Of a stretch of DNA of 64,000 nucleotides, positions 1 to 6,629 are shown in pieces. Source of the stretch: Gammaproteobacteria bacterium (lineage in GTDB: Bacteria > Pseudomonadota > Gammaproteobacteria > SZUA-140); contig JADJWH010000001.1 of NCBI GenBank assembly GCA_016716465.1, positions 310,001 to 374,000 on the forward strand, read 5' to 3'. Both the position numbers and the translations under genes were made by a program. Numbering within the stretch: position 1 is the stretch's first letter; each line of letters starts with the position of its first letter. The notes beneath the pieces are model-generated. The model worked only from the letters and a program-made list of their open reading frames with translations, had not been told where the DNA came from and did no database searches.

Positions 1-122
1 TCACGCGCTGTCTCGATCGGCCTCCGCGCGATGACGCCGGACGGCGCGCACGGTGACCGGCCAGGCGTGGGCCGTGCATGCCGATGCCCGCTGATATCCG
101 GGGCGGTCAGGAGGTGAGTCAG

Positions 123-959
123 ATGAAAGGAGTCGCAGAGGGCATGCGTTATCCGACGATCTATCTGTCCCACGGCGCCGGGCCGTGGCCGTTCATGGAG
201 ATCCCGGCGGCCTTCGGGCCGCGCGCGGAATGGGAAGGCCTGGCCGGATATCTGCGCGACATCGGTCGCACGATCCTGCCCCGGCCCAGGGCGGTACTGG
301 TGATAACGGCCCACTGGGTGGCGACACGCCCGACAGTCAGCTCGGCGGCGCAGCCTGCGATGCTGTACGACTACAGCGGATTTCCCCCCGAGACCTATCA
401 TCTGAGTTACCCGGCCCCGGGTGCGCCCGTGCTGGCGGCGCGCGTGCGTGCCCTGCTCAATGGCGCCGGCATCGAGTGCGACGAGGACGCGCGGCGCGGT
501 TATGACCATGGCACCTTCGTGCCGTTGATGCTGATCTACCCCGAGGCCGACGTCCCGATCGTGCAGCTCTCGCTGCGCCGCGGGCTCGATCCGCGCGCCC
601 ATCTCGACATCGGTCGCGCCCTGCGACCGCTGCGCGAAGAGGGAGTGCTGATCATCGGCAGCGGCATGAGCTATCACAATATGCGCGCATTCTTCTCGCC
701 TCGCAGTGAACATGTCGAGGCCGGCGAGCGCTTCGATGCCTGGTTGACCGCGGCGGTGGAACGCGCGGAACCGGAGGAACGCGCACGGGAACTCGAACAA
801 TGGGAACAGGCGCCGGGCGGACTGGCCTCGCATCAGCCGACCTTCGAGCACTTGACGCCTCTGTTCGTCACGGCGGGCGCCGCCGGCGAGGACCGCGGCC
901 GCCGCGTCTATTCGGGCCGGCTCATCGGCATGCCGGTCTCGGGCTACCAGTTCGGGTGA
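123..959 (+). CDS. LigB/DODA-type extradiol aromatic ring-opening dioxygenase (YgiD-like)
   Basis: The 278-residue product belongs to the class III extradiol dioxygenase superfamily, in which a metal held by His residues opens catechol-type rings; YgiD-type members act on L-DOPA in vitro. Visible signatures are the N-terminal LSHGAGP, the VLVITAHW strand, the central GYDHGTFVPL and the GSGMSYHN block, which supply the candidate metal-binding and catalytic His residues. The length matches the usual 260-280 residues. I chose ATG 123 because a strong GGAGGTGA lies at 110-117, five bases upstream; an in-frame start at 78 has no such site. The physiological substrate cannot be told from sequence. 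It is convergent with the sulfotransferase gene, 30 bp away. Confidence 0.85.
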   Translation: MKGVAEGMRYPTIYLSHGAGPWPFMEIPAAFGPRAEWEGLAGYLRDIGRTILPRPRAVLVITAHWVATRPTVSSAAQPAMLYDYSGFPPETYHLSYPAPGAPVLAARVRALLNGAGIECDEDARRGYDHGTFVPLMLIYPEADVPIVQLSLRRGLDPRAHLDIGRALRPLREEGVLIIGSGMSYHNMRAFFSPRSEHVEAGERFDAWLTAAVERAEPEERARELEQWEQAPGGLASHQPTFEHLTPLFVTAGAAGEDRGRRVYSGRLIGMPVSGYQFG

Positions 960-989
960 GGGAGTCCGGCTGCGGCCGGGGGGCGCGAT

Positions 990-2732
990 TCAGCCGCCCA
1001 GGGCCTGCCGCAGCGGCGTCAGGTATCGCTCATAGTTGCGCCAGCGTCCGACCGAGGTCTTGTACACCGGCTTGTTGACCTGGTTGTAGCTGGCGGATTC
1101 CGATACTCGCCCGTTTTCGTAATAGCGCAGGCAGGCCTCGTTCCAGTCCAGGCCGCAAAAGTCCGTCATGCGCCGGGAGACGCCTTCCTGGTCGTCGACC
1201 AGCGCCTCGTAGTCCACGTCCAGGAAGGGGATGCCCAACTGACGCCAGTGATTCATCAGCCTCTCGTAATTGCGGTAATGCACGCCGAGTCGGCCGAGGT
1301 CGCGGGTGTAGTGGTGGGTCCCCGAGAAATTCTGAAAGTAGCACGACAGGCAGGTGTCGAGCGGGTCGCGGCGGGTGTGGATGATCCGCGCGTGCGGGAA
1401 CAGCAGGCTGATCAGGCCGAGGTAGAGAAAATTGTGCGGCATCTTGGAGGTGAAGAAGCGGGCGCCGTCGGCGTGCTCCGTGATGAGGTCGAGGTAGCGT
1501 CGGGACAGGAGGCGCAGGGCGGCCGGGTCGGGTGTGAAGACGCCTCTCCCGTACCCCAGTTCGGCCGCGATCATGGCGGTGAAGTTCAGTTCTCCCGCGC
1601 CGAAGACGTCGGGGTGACTCGCGAGGATCTGCTCCACCAGGCTCGTGCCCGAGCGCGGCATCCCGACGATGAAGATCGGCGTGAGCTCGGCGCGTTCCGC
1701 CCTGGGCAGGGCGGGAAAATCGGCTGCGCTGATGCTGGCGATGATGGCGTCGGCCGGATCCTGGCCCGGATCCGCTACCGGTCCCGGTCCGGCGGGGGTG
1801 TTCGCGGAACGGTAATGCGCGAAGGCCTCGTCATAACGTCCCGCCCGGTCATGGAGTTCGCCCAGCAGATAGTGGATCTGTTCGCGCGTGCGGAAATTCA
1901 GCCCCGCCAGTCCCAGTGCCTGCTCCAGGCGCTCGATGATCCCCGCGTCGAGACCGAGCCGGGACGCGATCTTCGCGTACAGGATCAGGATGTCGGGGTT
2001 CTGGTCGGCGTGCGGCAGCAGGGGCTGCAGCCGCGCCAGCGCCTCCTCCGGTCGACCTAACCGTTCCAGCACCTCGGCCTCGCCGAGCAGGGCGGCGGGA
2101 TGTCCGGGGACCAGTTGGAGAACCTTCCGGAAATACTGCAGTGATTCCTTGAGACTGCCGACGTCGCGGCAGATCTGGCCCAGGCTGATCAGGATTCCCG
2201 CATTGTCGGGCGCGACGGACAGGGCCTGCATGCCGATCTGATAGGCCGCCGTCATCTGTCCCGTCAGATGCAGCGAGGTGATGAGTCCGCTGAGCGCCGG
2301 GAGCCTGGACGGCGCCTGATCGACGACCTCGCGGAAGCATTCGATGGCCTCCGCGAGACGGCCGGTCGCGAAATGGATGCGACCGAGGGATTCGCGCGCG
2401 TCCAGCAGATCGGATTGCAGCCCCAGCGACTTCAGCAGACAGGATTCCGCCTCCGCGTACTGCTGCAGCAGCTCATACACCTGGCCCAGATTGAGCCATG
2501 CCGCGGCCAGTGCCGGTTCGAGTTCGACGGCCAGGCGCAGCTGGGTCTCGGCCGACACGAGGTCGCCCTGTCTGGCATGAATGATGCCGAGCATGAAGTG
2601 CGCCTTGCCGTCGCGCGGGTCGGCCGCGATCACCTCGGCATAGAGCGCGCGCGCGGTGGCGAGATCGTTCTGCTGCAGGAAGGCGAGCGCCGCGTTCCTT
2701 TTCGCCTGTTGCGGATCGAGTGGGTCGGCCAT
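990..2732 (-). CDS. TPR-repeat sulfotransferase
   Basis: A 580-residue two-part protein. The N-terminal half (about residues 10-310) is a run of roughly eight tetratricopeptide repeats with the usual A/G/Y/A/P spacing. The C-terminal part (from about residue 345) is a sulfotransferase domain: IFIVGMPRSGTSLVEQIL is the 5'-phosphosulfate-binding loop for PAPS, and HTRRDPLDTCLSCYFQNF is the 3'-phosphate-binding region. Such fusions are common in Proteobacteria, where the TPR part probably docks a protein or glycan acceptor; the acceptor is unknown. No signal peptide is visible, so it should be cytosolic. The sulfotransferase assignment is firm; the substrate is not. Confidence 0.85.
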   Translation of the reverse strand: MADPLDPQQAKRNAALAFLQQNDLATARALYAEVIAADPRDGKAHFMLGIIHARQGDLVSAETQLRLAVELEPALAAAWLNLGQVYELLQQYAEAESCLLKSLGLQSDLLDARESLGRIHFATGRLAEAIECFREVVDQAPSRLPALSGLITSLHLTGQMTAAYQIGMQALSVAPDNAGILISLGQICRDVGSLKESLQYFRKVLQLVPGHPAALLGEAEVLERLGRPEEALARLQPLLPHADQNPDILILYAKIASRLGLDAGIIERLEQALGLAGLNFRTREQIHYLLGELHDRAGRYDEAFAHYRSANTPAGPGPVADPGQDPADAIIASISAADFPALPRAERAELTPIFIVGMPRSGTSLVEQILASHPDVFGAGELNFTAMIAAELGYGRGVFTPDPAALRLLSRRYLDLITEHADGARFFTSKMPHNFLYLGLISLLFPHARIIHTRRDPLDTCLSCYFQNFSGTHHYTRDLGRLGVHYRNYERLMNHWRQLGIPFLDVDYEALVDDQEGVSRRMTDFCGLDWNEACLRYYENGRVSESASYNQVNKPVYKTSVGRWRNYERYLTPLRQALGG

Positions 2733-2902
2733 GATGAAGGTGATCGGATTTGTGTATATGTTCGATGATAAGCGGTGGGAGATCGATCATGCACCCGCCA
2801 TTCCGGCGCCTCTTTGTCCCCGTACCTTGACAGGGAGTAGACGGAGGTATGGCGATTTCGTTTGAGTTTACCAAGATGCCAGGCCATGGGCCACTGACAA
2901 GG
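2733..2902. other. intergenic gap between the homing endonuclease gene and the TPR-sulfotransferase
   Basis: I see no convincing gene or RNA here. A plus-strand frame opening near 2849 runs antisense through the homing endonuclease gene and has no recognisable domain, so I treat it as a shadow. Confidence 0.4.
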
Positions 2903-3355
2903 TTAGCGGAACGATTTTTCATGGGGTTTGATCGCCAACAGACGGTTTTCGAACGCCGTCCGTTTGAGACGCAAGCCGGGACTGTATTTGCCGTTACGCG
3001 GGGTGAGCGCCAGATATTCCTGGAGAACCAGATCGCTGCGCCTGGATTTATAGGATTTGAGGTATGGGGCGATTTGTTCGAGGAGCGTCAGCGCCTGTCG
3101 ATTGTAGACCGCATATGTAAAGCCCGGGGCATGATGGGAGTACCGGACGTGTTTCCCGGTGATTTTGCCTACACCGGTGATATCGAGGACATATTGGAGA
3201 AGCGGACGTTCCGTGCTGCTGATGGATACAGCTAATTGCCGGTTTTCTCCCCGGTGTTTGCGGGTTAGAGTTATCGTTCCCTCTCCATCGATCAGTCCTG
3301 CGATATAGGAGGCGTCGATAAGCGACAAAGGGTTTACGGTGCGGTAGTGCGTCAT
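2903..3355 (-). CDS. single-motif LAGLIDADG homing endonuclease
   Basis: A 150-residue protein counted from ATG 3355; an in-frame ATG at 3385 would add ten residues. The motif YIAGLIDGEGTI sits at about residues 17-28, and the acidic residue of DGEG is the expected metal ligand. One motif per chain implies a homodimer cutting a pseudo-palindromic site. The rest is basic, with a C-terminal LVLQEYLALTPRNGKY-type segment. The gene lies on the same strand as ssrA, about 70 bp past its 3' end, and not inside the ssrA group I intron. Its base composition is less GC-rich than its neighbours, consistent with a mobile origin. Family assignment is strong; whether it targets the ssrA T-loop is inference. 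Confidence 0.85.
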   Translation of the reverse strand: MTHYRTVNPLSLIDASYIAGLIDGEGTITLTRKHRGENRQLAVSISSTERPLLQYVLDITGVGKITGKHVRYSHHAPGFTYAVYNRQALTLLEQIAPYLKSYKSRRSDLVLQEYLALTPRNGKYSPGLRLKRTAFENRLLAIKPHEKSFR

Positions 3356-3395
3356 CCGTGCCGGTCCGGATCCCGGAAAGATCATTCAACCGTTA

Positions 3396-3416
3396 CCCCC
3401 GACATCCCGTCGGGGG
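3396..3416 (-). terminator. hairpin after tmRNA 3' end
   Basis: On the minus strand CCCCCGAC and GTCGGGGG pair perfectly (8 bp) around a GGGAT loop, seven bases past the tmRNA CCA end. Weaker flanking complementarity (TTCAAC with GTTGAA) could extend it. No U-tract follows, so it may protect or help process the 3' end, or act as a weak terminator between ssrA and the homing gene. Confidence 0.55.
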
Positions 3417-3422
3417 TTGAAA

Positions 3423-4070
3423 TGGTGGAGGCGGCGGGACAGTTGGTTCCGGTGCTTTCGAACCGGCCTGGACTATACCTTCATCCTGTTTATTCCCAGG
3501 ATGCGGGGCGTGTTATCCGCGGAGTGGATCCCGCGAATCCTAGTGCCGGCTCCGTCCTTTTTGAACTCAGCCGGTCTATGAGTCTCTACAGGGCAGGCCT
3601 GAGGTTGGCCCTCTTCCTACCCCTCGGTGTTGCCATGCCATCCTGCGACGGCGCAGGGTCCACCGATGTGAGCCCCGTTTTCACTCTACCCTCGCGGGTA
3701 GAGGCGACCATTGTGTTAATCGAACCCGCGTCCGCAAGTCCTCCGCCCTCGGCTCTACATGCGTAGCCGCGTCTTTGATTTAACCGGCCGCTACCCGACG
3801 GGCAGGGAAGACGGACGGCGAGCCCCTAAGGGTTTAGCGCATCAGCCCGGGGCGAGCCTCAACGCGATCTTGTGAGCGATGACCCCTGATTCGTCCCGAA
3901 GGACTACGGACGCACAAGCACGTATCCGGTCAGAGGCTGGCTGACTTAAGCAGCCAGAGCGTAGTTGTCGTCGTTGGCAACTATGTTGTTTGCAGCTGGA
4001 TTTACGAGGTCATCTGCGCCTCGGCATGCACCTCAGGTTTTGCAACCCACGTCGAAGCCAGGTCGCCCCC
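3423..4070 (-). ncRNA. ssrA: transfer-messenger RNA (tmRNA), interrupted by a group I intron
   Basis: tmRNA rescues stalled ribosomes with SmpB, whose gene lies just upstream on the same strand. The 5' end GGGGGCGACCTGGCTTCGAC and the 3' end CCCGCCGCCTCCACCA form the alanine-type acceptor stem, with one G-U pair, and CCA is encoded. The tag frame begins after ATAGTT at 3978 and ends at TAA 3946, reading ANDDNYALAA. As found, the gene is 648 nt, far longer than the usual 350-400. Removing the intron at 3440-3718 leaves exons of 352 and 17 nt, 369 nt in total, and restores the T-arm GCGGG-TTCGATT-CCCGC. A TATAAT box precedes the 5' end by 8 nt. Confidence 0.96.
3440..3718 (-). mobile_element. 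group I self-splicing intron in the ssrA T-loop
   Basis: The 279-nt insert splits the T-loop. The 5' exon ends in U (TTCGAT, 3719) and the insert ends in G (3440), as group I introns require. P1 forms between exon CGAT (3722-3719) and guide GTCG (3708-3705) with a G-U pair at the splice site. P3 pairs CTCA and CGGT (3672-3662) with ACCG and TGAG (3575-3566). P7 pairs GACT-C-ATA (3584-3577) with TATAGTC (3477-3471), with one bulged C. CCGGT/ACCGG near the 3' end fits P9, and CATCCTG/CAGGATG fits P8. There is no reading frame inside. Splicing is inferred from the structure and from restoration of the T-arm. Confidence 0.92.
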
Positions 4071-4078
4071 TGGGGACT

Positions 4079-4107
4079 ATTATAGTGGCGGGGGATGAGG
4101 ATACAAG
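4079..4107 (-). promoter_or_regulatory. ssrA promoter
   Basis: A perfect TATAAT on the minus strand at 4084-4079 lies 8 nt before the predicted tmRNA 5' end (4070), which is the expected spacing. A weak -35 match, TTGTAT at 4106-4101, is 16 bp upstream. Confidence 0.7.
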
Positions 4108-4136
4108 GGCGAGGTTGAAAAACCGTGCAGGAAAAC

Positions 4137-4161
4137 GGGGACAGATTTGAAATCTGTCCCC
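4137..4161. repeat. GGGGACAGATTT palindrome, copy 1
   Basis: A perfect 12-bp inverted repeat, GGGGACAGATTT and AAATCTGTCCCC around a single G, lies 14 bp past the smpB stop codon. It is one of six full copies in the window and resembles REP-type extragenic palindromes. On the minus strand it could also serve as a terminator for smpB. Confidence 0.9.
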
Positions 4162-4175
4162 TTACTCTAAAAGAT

Positions 4176-4658
4176 TTATTTGATCTTCATGATTCTCTGT
4201 TTTTCCCGTTGCCAGTCGCGTTCCTTCTCGACGGCGCGCTTGTCGAATTCCTTCTTGCCCTTGGCGAGTCCGACCTTGAGCTTGGCGCGGCCGCGGCTCC
4301 AGTACAGGGTCAGCGGGGCCAGGGTGTAGCCCTTGCGTTCGACCGCGCCGATCAGCTTGTCGAGCTCGCGCCGGTGCAGCAGCAGCTTGCGCGTGCGCGT
4401 CGCGTCGGGATGGATGTGGGTAGAGGCGGTCGGCAGCGGCGAGATGTGGGCGCCGAACAGCCAGGCCTCGCCGTCCTTGATCAGCACGTAGCTTTCCTGC
4501 AGCTGGACCCGGCCGGCGCGCAGGCTCTTGACTTCCCATCCCTCGAGCGCGAGCCCGGCCTCGTACTGCTCCTCGATGAAATAGTCGTGGCGGGCGCGGC
4601 GGTTCTCCGCGATGGTGCTCGAAGTCTTGGTGTCCTTGGTCTTCTTGCCTGCGTTCAT
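4176..4658 (-). CDS. smpB: SsrA-binding protein SmpB
   Basis: The 160-residue protein binds tmRNA and delivers it to stalled ribosomes in trans-translation. Family hallmarks are RRARHDYFIEEQYEAGLAL, GWEVKSLRAG, the LTLYWSRGRAKLKVGLAKGK block, and the basic C-terminal tail ending in KQRIMKIK that folds in the ribosomal A site. ATG 4658 gives the usual family length of about 160; an open frame continues upstream but carries no SmpB sequence. ssrA follows on the same strand about 100 bp downstream, so the protein and its RNA partner are encoded side by side. Confidence 0.97.
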   Translation of the reverse strand: MNAGKKTKDTKTSSTIAENRRARHDYFIEEQYEAGLALEGWEVKSLRAGRVQLQESYVLIKDGEAWLFGAHISPLPTASTHIHPDATRTRKLLLHRRELDKLIGAVERKGYTLAPLTLYWSRGRAKLKVGLAKGKKEFDKRAVEKERDWQREKQRIMKIK

Positions 4659-4985
4659 GCGGGTAGCCGTGGCGCACGAGCGTGGATCCGCGGGGCTCGC
4701 GCGGGCGGAATGTCGTACGGAAGCGCTGATTATACACACAAGCCCGCGCCCGGTTGAGCGATTTTCCCGCGACGCGGAACGCCATGGCCGGACGGCTTGC
4801 CGTGCCGGACAGCCACGCATATCATGGTGCGCTGCGGCGGCGATCGCGGTCTGATGGACGAGCGGCGCCGGAGTCGAATCAGTGGTTGGAAGCGGTGTCG
4901 GGATGTGGGGCAATACGAAGTCGTGTGACGGTCCGGCGCCGGTGGCGCGACAGGCGGTGCTCCGCCCGGCTCGGCGGAGGCGCCG
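4659..4985. promoter_or_regulatory. divergent smpB/ratA intergenic region
   Basis: This 327-bp stretch separates the divergent smpB and ratA genes. On the minus strand a perfect TATAAT at 4734-4729 would start a transcript about 60 nt before smpB; no clear -35 element is seen with it. I see no tRNA, small gene or repeat. Open frames across it are extensions of flanking genes without homology. Confidence 0.45.
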
Positions 4986-5423
4986 ATGCCGGTGATCAAC
5001 CGCAGCGCCCTCGTGCCGTACAGCGCCGCCGAAATGTATGCCCTGGTGGACGACATCGAGACCTATCCGCAGTTTCTGCCGTGGTGCCGCAGCGCGCAGG
5101 AATGGTCGCGCGGCGAGGACGAGGTGAAGGCCTCGATCGAGCTGCATCGCGGCGGCATCCACAAGACCTTCACCACACTGAACCGGCTGCAGAAGGACAA
5201 GATGATCGAGATGCGCCTGGTGGAGGGACCGTTTCATCATCTGGAGGGGTTCTGGCGCTTCGAGGCCCTGAGCCCTGCGGCGAGCCGGGTGTCGCTGGAT
5301 CTGGAGTACGAATTCTCCAGTCACCTGCTGCGCCTGGCCATCGGTCCGGTGTTCAGCCAGATCGCCAATACCCTGGTGGACGCCTTTTGCGAGCGGGCGG
5401 CGGAATTGTATGGAAAGCGCTGA
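4986..5423 (+). CDS. ratA: RatA/COQ10-family START-like protein
   Basis: The 145-residue protein has the SRPBCC (START-like) fold of the RatA/Coq10 family. The N-terminal MPVINRSALVPYSAAEMYAL and the PQFLPWC segment are typical. E. coli RatA was described as a toxin blocking 70S ribosome association, whereas mitochondrial Coq10 binds ubiquinone, so the cellular role is debated. It is divergent from smpB and overlaps the following rnfH by 14 bp, the standard gammaproteobacterial arrangement. Confidence 0.9.
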   Translation: MPVINRSALVPYSAAEMYALVDDIETYPQFLPWCRSAQEWSRGEDEVKASIELHRGGIHKTFTTLNRLQKDKMIEMRLVEGPFHHLEGFWRFEALSPAASRVSLDLEYEFSSHLLRLAIGPVFSQIANTLVDAFCERAAELYGKR

Positions 5424-5721
5424 CAAGATCGACGTCGAGGTGAGTTATGCGCGTCCCGACGTGCAGGTGATCATCCCGGTCAAGGCGGACGCGAGCGCCA
5501 CCGTGGAGGAAGTGATCAGGCTCTCCGGCGTGCTGGAGCAGTTTCCCGACATCGACCTCGCGGTCAACAAGGTTGGCGTGTTCGGCAAGCTGTCCAAGCT
5601 GGGCGCCCAGTTGCAGGCGGGCGATCGTGTGGAGATCTACCGGGCGCTGATCGCCGATCCGAAAGAATCCCGGCGCCAGCGCGCCGCGGAAGCGAAGGAT
5701 ACCCCCAGGCCGGAATCCTGA
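5410..5721 (+). CDS. rnfH: RnfH family ubiquitin-like protein
   Basis: The 103-residue protein belongs to the RnfH (UPF0125, formerly RatB) family with a ubiquitin-like beta-grasp fold. YARPDVQVIIPVKADASATV near the start and VGVFGKLSKL in the middle are characteristic. It overlaps the 3' end of ratA, so the two are probably co-translated. The exact biochemical role of the family is not settled; a link to the Rnf complex is by name and gene context in other species only. Confidence 0.9.
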   Translation: MESADKIDVEVSYARPDVQVIIPVKADASATVEEVIRLSGVLEQFPDIDLAVNKVGVFGKLSKLGAQLQAGDRVEIYRALIADPKESRRQRAAEAKDTPRPES

Positions 5722-5731
5722 CGACCCGCGT

Positions 5732-6052
5732 TCACTCGCTCGCGACGTCCTGCTCGTCTTCCACGCGCGTAAGCGCATCGCCGTCGAAATACACGGTCAC
5801 GTGCCGGTGCTCGATCTTTTCCTTTCCGACATTGAGGACATACACATAGTCCCAGCGATCCGGGTGAAACGGGTCCATGATCGATGCGGTACCCATCACG
5901 AACTGGACCTGCTGGCGGTTCATGCCGGGTTTGAGTTGAGCGACCATCTCTGGTGTAATGACGTTTCCCTGCTGAATCTCGACCCGGTGCATGGCGCAGG
6001 AGGCCGTGATGAGGATGATGCAGCCGAGGGCAAGGAGGCGTGATCGTGGCAT
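5732..6052 (-). CDS. bamE: outer membrane assembly lipoprotein BamE (SmpA/OmlA)
   Basis: A 106-residue lipoprotein component of the BAM complex that inserts beta-barrel proteins into the outer membrane. The signal peptide ends in a lipobox, LITASC, and the mature part carries the BamE pattern LKPGMNRQQVQFVMGTAS followed by RWDYVYVLNVG. ATG 6052 gives a compact signal peptide; ATG 6064 is an alternative adding four residues. It is divergent from fur, an arrangement widespread in Gammaproteobacteria, and convergent with rnfH. Confidence 0.92.
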   Translation of the reverse strand: MPRSRLLALGCIILITASCAMHRVEIQQGNVITPEMVAQLKPGMNRQQVQFVMGTASIMDPFHPDRWDYVYVLNVGKEKIEHRHVTVYFDGDALTRVEDEQDVASE

Positions 6053-6071
6053 TGGTGCGTCCATACTGCGG

Positions 6072-6099
6072 TTGTCGAAGGCGCTTCATTATATATAAT
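6072..6099 (+). promoter_or_regulatory. fur promoter
   Basis: TTGTCG at 6072-6077 and a perfect TATAAT at 6094-6099, spaced 16 bp, lie about 40 bp before the fur start in the bamE-fur divergent gap. The AT-rich stretch around the -10 could hold a Fur box, but I see no clear consensus. Confidence 0.6.
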
Positions 6100-6137
6100 T
6101 AGCCGTCCGTACGCAGCGGAACAGCCGGAGAATCCCC

Positions 6138-6590
6138 ATGGCGACCAAGCAGAATCCCAGCGACAGCAACCTCGAGGGCGTGGACCTCAAGAAGGCCGGC
6201 CTCAAGATCACCCATCCGCGCGTCAAGATCCTGCACATCATGGAGAGCAGCGAGAAGCGTCACCTTGGGGCGGAGGATGTCTACAAGGCACTGCTCGATA
6301 CCGGCGAGGACGTCGGCCTGGCCACCGTCTACCGCGTGCTGACCCAGTTCGAGAGCGCGGGCCTGGTGACGCGCCACAACTTCGAGGAAGGCCACTCGGT
6401 CTACGAGCTGAACCAGGGCTCGCACCACGACCATATCCTGTGCGTGAAGTGCGGCCGGGTGGACGAATTCATGGATGACACGATCGAGGAGCGTCAGCGC
6501 GCGATCGCCAAGAAGGCCGGTTACGAGATGACCGACCATTACCTGAACATCTTCGGCGTCTGCGCCGACTGTCGCAAGAAGAAAAAGTAG
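6138..6590 (+). CDS. fur: ferric uptake regulator Fur
   Basis: A 150-residue iron-responsive repressor. Residues about 15-90 form the winged helix (KITHPRVKIL, LATVYRVLTQFESAGLV), followed by the dimerisation domain with metal ligands in GSHHDHILCVKCGRVDEF and a second Cys pair in CADCRKK. The HHDH motif is the Fur signature. Length and layout match the family. It is transcribed away from bamE and faces recN. Confidence 0.96.
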   Translation: MATKQNPSDSNLEGVDLKKAGLKITHPRVKILHIMESSEKRHLGAEDVYKALLDTGEDVGLATVYRVLTQFESAGLVTRHNFEEGHSVYELNQGSHHDHILCVKCGRVDEFMDDTIEERQRAIAKKAGYEMTDHYLNIFGVCADCRKKKK

Positions 6591-6629
6591 GGCGCGTGCC
6601 GGCCCCGTTGCGGGCGCGGCGCGGGCGAC

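Noticed and set aside
1..117. Open frame at the left edge that might be the tail of a preceding gene
   Set aside because: It ends in TGA at 115-117 but is too short and without recognisable sequence to support a call.
2849..3235. Plus-strand 128-residue open frame with an AGGAGG-like site before it
   Set aside because: It is antisense to the homing endonuclease gene; its translation mirrors that gene's codons and shows no family motif.
3347..3766. Plus-strand 139-residue open frame
   Set aside because: It runs antisense through the ssrA intron and 3' exon and has no domain character.
3361..4070. Tandem or duplicated tmRNA, or a permuted two-piece tmRNA, as the cause of the long gene
   Set aside because: The order is the standard one-piece order, and the extra length is a single insert with group I ends and core pairings.
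4860..4900. Possible tRNA T-arm (GGAGTCGAATCAG)
   Set aside because: No acceptor stem, anticodon arm or D-arm can be built around it.
4659..5426. Upstream extension of smpB to 416 residues
   Set aside because: The extra sequence is antisense to ratA and unlike any SmpB; ATG 4658 gives the normal length.
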